Assembly: GCA_037447655.1 (NCBI GenBank)
Contig: JBBHKE010000248.1
Span: 340,745 to 404,744 of the forward strand
Reading direction: 5' to 3'
Source of the DNA: Zygnema cylindricum
Lineage: Eukaryota; Streptophyta; Zygnematophyceae; Zygnematales; Zygnemataceae
DNA: 64,000 bases
The notes beneath the pieces are model-generated. The model searched no databases and had not been told where the DNA came from. It saw only the letters and a program-made list of their open reading frames with translations. Position numbers and translations under genes: made by a program. Position 1 is the first letter of the stretch, and each line of letters begins with the position of its first letter. Below are positions 1-9,900 of this stretch, piece by piece.

Positions 1-283
1 CACAAAAAAAACTGTGGAAACGTGGGTGGAAAATAACTAATAACCCACATAAAGTTTGGGTAGGAATAAATTGGTAAGCCCCGGTAAGAGAAGAGAGGAA
101 ACAAAATAATACAGCTCTCCAATTTCTCAGTGACTGCGACAAGTTTGAGAGTTGGAGAGAGAAGTTAGAGATAGACTGCCTCGACTTCTATATTTCTTTT
201 CAGACCTAGAAAATACTAATAAAACCATTAGTTTCTACAACGAGGAGTTACTTGAGGGTTTTGAACGGTTTAAGTAAGCAGGT
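1..283. other. left edge, no gene recognised
   Basis: AT-rich sequence before the first recognisable transposase codons. It may carry the 5' part of the transposon that continues downstream, but I see no convincing terminal inverted repeat. An exon beginning outside the window cannot be excluded. Confidence 0.4.
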
Positions 284-1685
284 ATGAAGATGTCCACCGC
301 AATTCTCGGGGACATGACACGGGACATAATAAAACAAAGGAGAGAAGAGAATGGCCCCGAATGGTTAAATAAGGATGGGTTTGAAATACACCCAATAATC
401 AATAAAAGGTGGGTGCAAAGGTGTCAAAAAAAACACAACATCGTTGTGCGCGCACAAAAAGGGAAACTACAATGTAGTCATAAGAAAGAGGACTACATCG
501 AGCGAACCGTAGCCTTCCACATGGGCGTACTAAAACGAGGTTTTGAATCCAGTAAGCCACGCTTGATTATGAAGTTATTATGATAATGTTTTGTTTCTTC
601 CTATTAAGTTTTCGTTTCGTATTATTTCCTACTTAATGACATATACTCAGAAAATATTAATTAATTTATTTTGGGTTTTTTGTCGCATGTGTACTAGGAA
701 TTTTCAATGATGATCTCGTTGAAAACATGGATGAAACACACATGATCATCAACCAAGACAATGGGAAGACATTGGGGTTTCGAGGGGATGATGTGGTGAA
801 ATATGCCGACGTCGCCGAAGGAGGTGAATCCATGACCCTTATGGTACGAATCACAGGTGGGATCAACGCACGAAACGAGAGCCTGATGATAAATTTGCAA
901 ATCGTGCCCGAAGTTACCCGACCATGTCCCGATTGAGTATTATCTCTATACTCAATTTTCAATTTCATTTTGTTGCATGATTTTCCTTTCACGGAGATTT
1001 CTCTTAGTCTTGATCTCGCTGTGACAAATGTATGCAAGCGATATGAAGTGTTTATTAATTTATGATTGTGGTCCATATATGTATTTTCAGGTGTTTGTTA
1101 CCGGACCGGTTCGAAAGGTTGGAATGACAAAACGGTTTTCCCACAATGGTTCAAAGAGACAAGGGCTTATCAAGGGGACCGGTTGGGACGGCAAAAAATA
1201 TTGTTCCTCGACAACTGTGGTGGTCATAATATAGCAGATGACTTGGAGCGAGTTACAGAAGCGAAAAACACAATTATACACTTCTTCCCCGCTAATGCAA
1301 CGCATCTGGTTCAACCGGCTGACTCGTTCGTCATTTCTAAAATCAAGGACGTGTGGACTCGCATATGGGAGAGTTGGAAAGCTAAAGGTATCGAAAGCGG
1401 GGAATGGGCTAAGCCTTCAAGCGGTGGGTGGTCTGGAAAATTAATAGGACTTGGTAAGGCTTTTTTTTTAAATTGGCAAGGGACTCTATCCAAGAGGTTA
1501 ATGCGATGAGGGACACAAACGGGATGAGTTATGCGCAAAAAGCTATGATTCAATGTGGCTTGTTCTTACGCAACGGACTGTGGGAAGAAGACATGCTCAC
1601 ACAGCAATTGCAAGCAATAATCGCCAGACACCGCAACCAATTCGAAGGCGCGGTAGTGGAACCCCCTTGCCCGAGGGCAAGATAA
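284..1685 (+). pseudogene. Tc1/pogo-type (DDE_1) transposase relic
   Basis: Three reading blocks on one strand resemble a DDE superfamily transposase. Residues from 284 to about 580 are basic and fit the N-terminal HTH/CENP-B-like part. The block opening just after 707 carries NMDETHM with the first catalytic Asp near 728. The block from about 1090 carries LFLDNCGGHN with the second Asp near 1212, then HLVQPADS with the third Asp near 1321. The gap between blocks one and two looks like an intron, with an acceptor at 705-707. A second intron probably ends at the pyrimidine-rich AG near 1090. The frame breaks at a run of nine T (1461-1469), after which the downstream frame continues to 1685. 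All three Asp residues are present, but the break suggests a relic or a homopolymer error. It could catalyse cut-and-paste transposition if intact. Subfamily assignment (pogo or another Tc1 lineage) is uncertain, and no flanking TIRs were identified. Confidence 0.6.
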
Positions 1686-1745
1686 TTCCTCCGAAATATT
1701 GAAGATGGCGACAGTCAGCTAGACAGTATTTTCACCGAGGAAGCG

Positions 1746-3183
1746 ATGAGCGGCAGCGAGTTTTAAATATTTTATATAATTACATATTGTGTTTCTTTTT
1801 AAATCATAGTTTGGGAATGGTTGTTGAATTATAAAGTATGAATAGAAGTGATAATAATGGTAGCCTAATGTAGGCAGTTCTTAAAGTTTTGTACCTATTC
1901 ACCTTTTAGGACAAACATGATTTTATATATGTGTAAGATTTTTTATGGGATAATACAATGATTTTATTTTTTTTAAATTACATGTTGTTTACAATGGCGA
2001 ATCGGAGGCATTTCAATTTTGTCGTGTGTATATCCAAAAATGTTTTTGAAGTGGTAAACGGAAAATGGAGTGTGAATGTACACTGTATGTATGGACTTTG
2101 TTGCTTTGTATATGATAAACTAATCAGCGACGAGTACGCTTCGTCGCTGGTTAGTCATCCATTGACGAATTATAATTGTTGTTAGTTTAAAAAGGGGCAC
2201 TTCCACGATATTTATTTTTTTCCTTATCAACGGCGAGACTGCCTCGTCGCAAAACTGAGATTCACGGGTGAAAGTGCTTCGCCGTTATCTTCGGCAAAGC
2301 AGAGTCTGCCCCGATAGAGTTTTTGCCTATGTAACGACGACCATGTGTTATCACATTGACTTATAGCGGCTACATTGGTTCATCGCTGGTCCATAAGGAG
2401 CTAGTTTACATAGTACATGGATAAGTATGTGACTATCAACAAAGACTATCGTTCTTACTGAGCATCAATTTAACATTTTGACCGAGAAGAAACAATCAAA
2501 TGCCGTTGAATAAAAAATCACATTATTCCATGTAATAAAAATACAATACGACAAAAGTAAATGGTGAGCAATATGATGAATGAATTCATAATGTCGACAT
2601 ATACAGATGATACACAAAAGAGAACATGCCGATCACATTAAAAACAATTCAATAAAAAAAAGAAGTCATCAGAACACACATAAAACAAAATGAAAAAATA
2701 AATAACGTAAATTCACACAAATAAAGTCATTTATAACAACAACGGAAGTTAAGATAAAACAATTGTATGTTTCATGGTGATATCCTTTACATCCTTATAT
2801 TAAACATAAAATGTGTCGAAACCTTTTATTCTACAATATAATACAAAGCCATATGTTTTACAATATTTTTAAGGTTTCCGTCTATAGAATGGAGACCACC
2901 TACAAAAAAAAATATAAACCTTGGTAATACAACACACAATATCTAAGTGGTAACAATCCGTCACGGCGAAGAGAGGTCTGCAAGTTCTCGACGGTTTGCT
3001 ACAAACAATGTTTTCCGCACCAGCACCTCGTGGAGGAGCCTAACTTTTTACCAAAGATCACATGTTGCCGTGGGGTGCGGATAAATACAACGACCATCGG
3101 AAAGGTTTCACCGAATGAAGAATTTGATTGTCGATTATAATATCATTACAAAGGATAAACACAAGGAAAATAACAACAGGGGT
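1746..3183. other. AT-rich non-coding region
   Basis: No convincing reading frame on either strand. It holds a cluster of short GC-rich hairpins (listed separately) set in otherwise AT-rich DNA. It could be the 3' flank of the upstream transposon, but no boundary is visible. Confidence 0.5.
2120..2302. repeat. cluster of three imperfect hairpins
   Basis: 2120-2133 (CTAATCAGCGACGA) pairs with 2141-2154 across a 7-base loop, with one non-Watson-Crick position. Two further short inverted repeats follow, at about 2231-2250 (CGGCGAG against CTCGTCG) and about 2277-2302 (GCTTCGCCG against CGGCAAAGC). All use the same GCGACGA/TCGTCGC vocabulary and stand out as GC-rich in AT-rich surroundings. They may be the subterminal structure of a mobile element; function is unknown. 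Confidence 0.45.
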
Positions 3184-3718
3184 TTCATGAGTTTGACAAT
3201 AGGGGGTAAAGGGGAAAGAAAGAGTGGGAAGACGAGAATGAGAGGGAATAATAGGGAAAGGATAAGGGACAGATTGAGAGAAAAAAAGAGAGAGAGAGTG
3301 GAAAGAAGAGAGGGGGGAGATTAATAGGGATAGGGTATGGAACAGAATAAGAGAGAGAGGGAGAGCATGGGAAAAAGTTGAGGAAATAGAGTATTAGGAA
3401 GAGGGTACGGAATAGAATAAGAGGGAGAGGGAGAGAATGGGAAAATAAGAGTGATAGAGAGTAGTCGTGTAAGTATATGGGACAGAATGAATGGGATAGA
3501 GAAAGTGGAAAGAAGAGAGTGACAGCCACTAATGGGTAAATGATACAAAACAGGACGATAGAAAAGGAGAAATTGGGAAGAAGAGAATACGAGAGAGAGT
3601 AAAGAAACGGGACGAAGAGAATGAAAGAATTTTGACAATGCGAAGAGGGATAGGGAGTGAGAAAGGAAAAAAGGATAGAAAGGGAAAGAGAGTGAGAGAG
3701 GGATGAAAAATTGGATAC
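3184..3718 (+). repeat. GA-rich low-complexity tract
   Basis: About 530 bases are overwhelmingly purine on the plus strand (GGGAGAGGGAGAGAATGGGA and variants). A unit near 3338-3380 recurs near 3410-3450. The long open frames on the opposite strand here encode only Ser/Leu/Phe/Pro runs and are by-products of the CT-rich complement. Such tracts can form triplex DNA or act as GAGA-type sites, but nothing here shows either. Confidence 0.75.
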
Positions 3719-4236
3719 AGCGGCAAACCAACCAGTGATGTTCTTCGGTTGTCGTAGAAGATGACGCGCCCGTCTATGTTGTATCGCCAAGTTGCCGACA
3801 ACCCTAATACTATTGTAAACCCTAATATAATCTATGGCGCAGTGGATGTCGTTTCATCACGAGAGATGGCGGATCGACGCATCTTCTTCAAAAAATGGAT
3901 TTTTTTGGTGAAGATGGCCCCACGATATTCGCACGTCACCCACCGGTTGAACAGGACGTGGATGCGATTGGTCAGAACAAGAATCTTTTTTTTTTGTTCT
4001 GTCCGCACTCGCCACTATTTTGTTATCTTTTCAGGTTTTCAAGGCGCCGCGTTTTTTTTCCATCATAAATTGTGTAACTTTACTCTAATATGTACACATT
4101 ATGACTCTAATTTTATGACATTTTGTGTGCCAAACCAGTTATAGAGTCAAACTTAACTCTAATCAAGGTATATTTCTTTTACAGGTCTGGTATTACCGTT
4201 ACGTTTCCATTTGAACCATGTAATAGGGTACATGTG

Positions 4237-4740
4237 TACACCGCGAATCCTAATTAGAGTAAACTACTCTAATTTGGTCGCTCAAAATTTTGTCTCTATC
4301 ACATGAAATAGAGTAAATGATTCTAATTTTTTTATTATTCTATTTAAGGTTAAGTTTAATTAGCGTTTTTAATTATAATATAGGTTCATTTTAAATGTGT
4401 GGAGTGCAGACGACCCCCAACTGTGCAAAATTGTACTTTATTTAGTAAAAAAATACAAATAATGATTAAATACATATCGTTATCATGTAACTGAGTTTTA
4501 ACAAATCGCGTAGTGCAAACGTCATAGTGATGATAAACTGTACGTTTTGCCAAATTTTGTACGAGAACCTTATTTACAGTAGAGGATATTAGCGTGCCAA
4601 ATTAGAGTACTTAAATAAATTAGAGTAAATTTCATAGTTGAAACAGCTCTATCACACAAATTAGCGTTCATTACTCTAATTTTTTTTTTTAGTTTTTGTA
4701 CTCTAATTTTTTCATTACTCTAATTACGATTCGCGGTGTA
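4237..4740. mobile_element. TIR element (MITE-like), family A copy 1
   Basis: A 504-bp element. The left end TACACCGCGAATCCTAATTA matches the inverted right end, which reads out as TACACCGCGAATCGTAATTA, and the match continues for about six more bases. It has no coding capacity. The terminal TA may be a TA target duplication, which would fit Tc1/mariner-type mobilisation. The family was recognised only by comparing copies within this window. Confidence 0.65.
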
Positions 4741-4837
4741 CTCTATTAAGTCAGGCGGACCTCAAATACAGTTCAAACGACAACGTAATAGAATTAGGGA
4801 ATTGCTAATCGCAGAGACGATTTTTGCTGCACGCAGG

Positions 4838-5360
4838 TACACCGCGAATCGCTATTAGCGTGTTGGACGCTAATTGAGGTACCCTGTTTTTTTAGGCAAA
4901 TTCTCAAATAGAATTAAACATTCTAAATGTTTCTACACGTTATTTGAGGTAGCCCATTAAATAGGATTCATGACTCCAATAAAGTGCCATTATAAATAGT
5001 GTGGTGTACGGTATGTCAGAGACGTACTTTTTTGTACTTTTTCAAGTAGAAAAGTATAGAAAAGATATTCACGCTGTCCCGTAGTCGCGCTAACATGTAA
5101 TTGCGTAAATATTTTCCGGCATTCACGGATGTCAAAAAAATGCGACGGCGTACGATTTGAACAATTTCTTACATGCACATATTGTAGTGTGGATATATTC
5201 TGCACCGAAAATATTTACAAAGCAGTTTACAAATTTGAATGTACGAAAAATTAGAATAAAAATTATTTCGAAAAAAAACGACATTCCCAATTAGCGTAAA
5301 TAACGCTAATTGTTTCATTACGCCATCTATTTCATTACGCTAATAGCGATTCATGGTGTA
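4838..5360. mobile_element. TIR element, family A copy 2
   Basis: A 523-bp element. The left end TACACCGCGAATCGCTATTA matches the inverted right end TACACCATGAATCGCTATTA, followed by GCGT in both. The 12 bases left of it (GCTGCACGCAGG) resemble those left of copy 3 (GCTGCGCGCAGG), so the true boundary may lie further out. Non-coding. Confidence 0.65.
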
Positions 5361-5597
5361 GTTGTCAGAAATTGTACATTTGAAGTACAGTTTTGTACAA
5401 GCTACGTACCTTTAAGTTCAAATTAGACGGTCAATCCGTCGAACAACTTTGACTGGCGGAATATTGTAGCGGCGCTTAAAAAAGTGTCGCGCTTGTGAAC
5501 GTCGACCGTCATAAAAAAAAACAATTCACACGGCCGGCGCAGGTTTATTGTAACAAAACTGCGGCAGCCACATATAAATAAAATGGCTGCGCGCAGG

Positions 5598-5818
5598 TAC
5601 ACCGCCAATCGCTATTAGCGTGTAGGTTTGATTAGCGTATACTATTATTTAGCGTGGTGTACGCTAATTGGGAATTTGGAAATTTTGGAAGAAATCGATT
5701 ACTCTAATTAGGAATTAGGACTTTTTTTTAAATAGTGTGGATAATTATATTTGAGAATAATAAAAAAAAAAGCGGGACGGAATTAGCGTACACAACGCTA
5801 ATAACGATTGGCGGTGTA
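5598..5818. mobile_element. TIR element, family A copy 3 (221 bp)
   Basis: The left end TACACCGCCAATCGCTATTA and inverted right end TACACCGCCAATCGTTATTA are near-perfect TIRs. The element is 221 bp, the same length as copy 5 at 6366-6586 and nearly identical to it internally. Both share the GCGTGGTGTACGCTAATT motif and the GCGGGACGG stretch before the right end. Confidence 0.8.
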
Positions 5819-6362
5819 CCGCCAATCGTTATTAGCGTGTAAGTTTTTTTAGCGTATAAAAATAATTACCGTGGTGTACGCTATTTAAGAATTTGAAAAT
5901 TTTGGAAAAAATCATACATTCTAATTGTTTGGTTATGGTAATTTCAGTAATTTGGATCTTTGAAAAAAAAAATGTCGGTCGCAAACATGCTTACACTAAT
6001 ATAGATCCCCGTACAAAATTTGACAAATCGTACACAAATCGTACATTCACACGGTCGAAACGCGGCTGTCGGACGAATATGTGGGAACGGGATTTTTTAT
6101 GACCTGATTTGTTTTACGCACATTCTCATGCGTCCGCGGTTACTAAAACTAATTTATTGTACTTTTTAAGTTAAAAAGGTACATTTGTGTACGGTCTGAC
6201 ATTGACCGTACACCACTCTATTTAAGAGACAACGTACTGAAAATAACCCTAAATAGAATAAAGAAAAAAATAGAATGAACTACACTACAGTAATGGAGAA
6301 TAAAAAAAAAAAAAAGCGGGACGGAATTAGCGTACACAACGCTAATAACGATTGGCGGTGTA
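5817..6362. mobile_element. TIR element, family A copy 4
   Basis: Abuts copy 3 and shares its terminal TA. The left end reads CCGCCAATCGTTATTAGCGT directly after TA, lacking the usual CA. The right end is ...AACGATTGGCGGTGTA. Its outer parts match copies 3 and 5, but the middle is longer and different, so it may be a parent of the 221-bp form or a composite. Confidence 0.6.
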
Positions 6363-6365
6363 CAG

Positions 6366-6586
6366 TACACCGCCAATCGCTATTAGCGTGTAGGTTTGAT
6401 TAGCGTATACTATTATTTAGCGTGGTGTACGCTAATTGAGAATTTGGAAATTTTGGAAGAAATCGATTACTCTAATTAGGAATTAGGGCTTTTTTTAAAT
6501 AGTGTGGATAATTCTATTTGAGAATAAAAACAAAAAAAAGCGGGACGGGATTAGCGTACACAACGCTAATAGCGATTGGCGGTGTA
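6366..6586. mobile_element. TIR element, family A copy 5 (221 bp)
   Basis: Same ends and same length as copy 3. It starts three bases after copy 4 ends. CAGTA follows the right end of both copy 4 and copy 5, which suggests insertion at the edge of copy 4. It lies about 380 bp upstream of the importin-5 start codon and so in a possible promoter-proximal position. Confidence 0.8.
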
Positions 6587-6963
6587 CAGTACTGTAGTTA
6601 AACCGTACTTATATTACCATATAGGAAAAAATATAATTAGGTTCAATGGTCAAAATTTAGGGGCGCTGAATTAGTGTTATCAACACTAATAGCAATTCAC
6701 GGTGCACTATACTGTACTGTAGTTACTTTGTTCTTTATATAGTTTCTTGTTCTTTGGACCCAAAACATAAACTATGTTGAAAGAGAAGAGTGGCGTGCTG
6801 CACTGTAGAGTGCAGGAAGTAGGACCCTCAACCCTCGGAAATCTTAATAAGCCCCCCACATTTGTATTTGGTTTATTCTAACATGACTCTTCGCGCTCTC
6901 GTCTCTGAGCGAGGCGTGAAGTAGAGGAACTTTGGAAAGGTTTCACAGCTTTACCTTGTCGCA
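6587..6963 (+). promoter_or_regulatory. importin-5 upstream region
   Basis: Positional call only: the interval between the last full TIR element and the first codon must contain the 5' UTR and proximal promoter. It also holds a lone family-A right end (AATAGCAATTCACGGTGCA, about 6689-6707). I see no TATA box or other motif I can defend. Confidence 0.35.
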
Positions 6964-9900
6964 ATGGCAGACGACAGCACGATGAACGCCGTGCTTTACG
7001 GTGACATGGCTGTCTTCTCGCATTTGATAGGGAGGCTAATGTCTCCCTCCAACGAAGAGAGAGGTCAGGCTGAACTTGTGTATAACGAGTGCAAGAAGCA
7101 TCCAGACATCTTGTTAGTGAAGCTCGTACAGCTGGTGCATTTTGCAGAACAGCAGGACCTTCGTGGTATTTCTGCAATTTTGCTCCGAAAAGTTATCAGC
7201 AAAGACAAGCTATGGACGAGCCTCTCGCCTGCAAGCCAGACTAGCATTAAAGCACAGTTGCTTGAATGCGTGCAAGGAGAGCCTGACAGGAGCATAGGAA
7301 AAAAACTTTGTGACACAGTCGCTGAGTTGGCTACTGGAATTTTGGAGGAAAGCCAGTGGCCAGAGCTTCTTCCGTTCATGTTTCAGTGGGTGTCGAACCC
7401 CAGCGATATTCTTAAGGAGCGAGCACTGTTAATTTTTGGAGAGTTAGCACAGTATATTACGGCCTCTCTCATGCATAACCTTGATACTATACTCTCCGTT
7501 TTCCAGCATTGTCTGGCGCCTGAAGTTAGTCATGACGTGCAAATTGCAGCTCTTCGAGCAAGCGCAAACTTCATTCAGAGTCTCGAGACACCTCAGGAAA
7601 GAGACAAGTTTCAGAAATTGCTACCCTCCATGTTGCAGACCCTTACTATCTCTCTCAATTCTCAGGAAGAATCGATTGCACAAGATGCTCTCGAGATGTT
7701 CATTGAAGTAGCCGGTGTACATCCTCGTTTTCTTCGAAAGCAGCTACATGAGATTGTCTCCACAATGCTCCAAATAGCAGAAGCTAAAGGACTGGAAGAT
7801 GCGACACGTCAGCTGGCATTGGAATTTTTAATTACCCTCGTAGACGCCAGGGAGCAAGCCCCAGGGATGATGAGAAAAGTGCCCCAATTCATGGACAGAA
7901 TTTTTGCAGTGCTGTTGGATATGCTGCTCGATCTTGAAGATGAACCGTCGTGGTATGAAGCAACTGACGATGACGAGGATGTAGGGGCAGGCTCAAACTA
8001 TGAGGCGGCACAGGAATATTTGGACAGAGCAGCTGTTTCTCTTCAGGGCAACACTGTACTTCCGGTGGCTTCTAAACTGCTCCCAGCATATGTATCAGAC
8101 TCTGATTGGAAGAAACGCCATGCTGCACTTATTGCAATCTCACAGATTGCAGAAGGCTGTGCTAAGGTCAGTGACCTGGCCTACTAAGACCTGTACCTTC
8201 TTGTCCTTCGTCTATTTTTCTTGTTCAAGTAACCTTTTTGTGTCCTTGGGAAATATGGGGAAATGAGGTCATTTTCCCACTATTCTCCTGGCATTTAATA
8301 GTTCTTACAGCGGCGTTTGGTACAGGATTGAGAAATGGTACCTGTTAACTGAGGGCGGACTATACAGTGAGTCTGACTTTGTAGTCCCAATCTGGTGAAG
8401 TGTGCTGCAGGTGATGCTGAAGTCCCTTGCTTCAGTCGTCAATATGGTTCTTGGTTCGATGAATGATCCACATCCTCGTGTGCGCTGGGCGGCAATTAAT
8501 GCTCTTGGGCAACTTTGCACCGACCTTGGTCCTGACCTGGAGACGAATCATCATCAGACCGTGGTGCCATCCCTTCTCCAAGCAATGGACGACTTTCATA
8601 ATCCACGAGTGCAAGTAAGGCAGCTCCTTATAAGTTACAGCATAGGTAGTGCCAGATAATCATTACAATGTTACGTGAAGTGAGGAGCCGAAGAGAATGC
8701 TTTTATGACGTTTGACCAGTTAGCTGATAAGTCTTTTGAAATAAATGTGAGCAGGCACATGCAGCGGCTGCAATTCTCAACTTCAGTGAAAGTGCAACGC
8801 CACAGCTTTTAGCTCCTTACCTTGACGCTGTTGTTGGAAAGCTTTTGGTACTCCTCCAGGTTCGCTCCTATTTCTCAACTCAAACCATTAGAGGTCTAAC
8901 CAATATTAACGTCAATGAGAAAAGAAAGCTTAATAACTGGGAGGTTCTTAACCGGGATAGCATGACATCTGCAGAAGGTGGTCTCAGTTACAAATAAAGG
9001 CTACAGATGTTGCAGCTAAGCTGATATAATATCAATTTGCTGTATTATGCGTCGCACTTACATTAGATATGATTAATAATTAGCGGCAGTATGGGGCTGA
9101 TTAGGCTGGAGGTTTTTGGTGGTATGGCAGAGTCCTAGCCGTTTGGTGCAAGAAGGAGCGGTCACAGCATTGGCAGCAGTTGCCGATTGCTCACAGGTAC
9201 TTGTCACCTTTTCTTAATTTTTTGATGTATTTCTTGAATTGACGAATATACGCGCAATTGGAAAACATATTGAGATATCCAGAGCAACGATGGTTTTCAC
9301 TTAAACTTAAAGGACATTCAGTGAATTTTGAATTGAGCTGAGAAAGTCTCAACCGTGAGGTCATGTTTCTGGAATGTGATCTAGCCTTTGTACTGATAGC
9401 AATGGAGGGTGCCTTTCCTGGGAGACAGACAGGAAGGCACAGTTAGTTAAAAAAGGGTATATACATTCTGAATCGAGAAGCACTAACAGGTGTTCTTGTA
9501 TGGTGCGACTACTATAATTTCCATTTGCTGGGATGATTTTTTCAGGAACAATTTCAAAGTTACTACGACCAAGTGATGCCGTATTTGAAAAAAATTCTTA
9601 TAGACTGCCATGCGAAAGAGCAACGGATTTTACGTTCCAAGTCCTTGGAATGCATCAGTTTGGTGGGCATGGCAGTGGGGAAGGAAAAGTTTGGAGCTGA
9701 TGCGAAACAGGTATGCCACTTTTAAACATTGGTGGAAGTGGTGTCTTGACTTCGACATTATTCAAATGACAAGGATTCTGGAGAGCCACTGCTGTATGTT
9801 GGAGACTTGGTTGAAAGATGTATGACTAAGATTAGTCTTTCTCAGGTTTTCGTTGAGAGGCCATAATTTCCTGTAGATTATGCTAGGCTCGATTTTCTCT

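Noticed and set aside
3185-3801. Long minus-strand open frames rich in Ser, Leu, Phe and Pro
   Set aside because: They are the complement of the GA-rich tract; several frames are open at once, as expected for low-complexity DNA.
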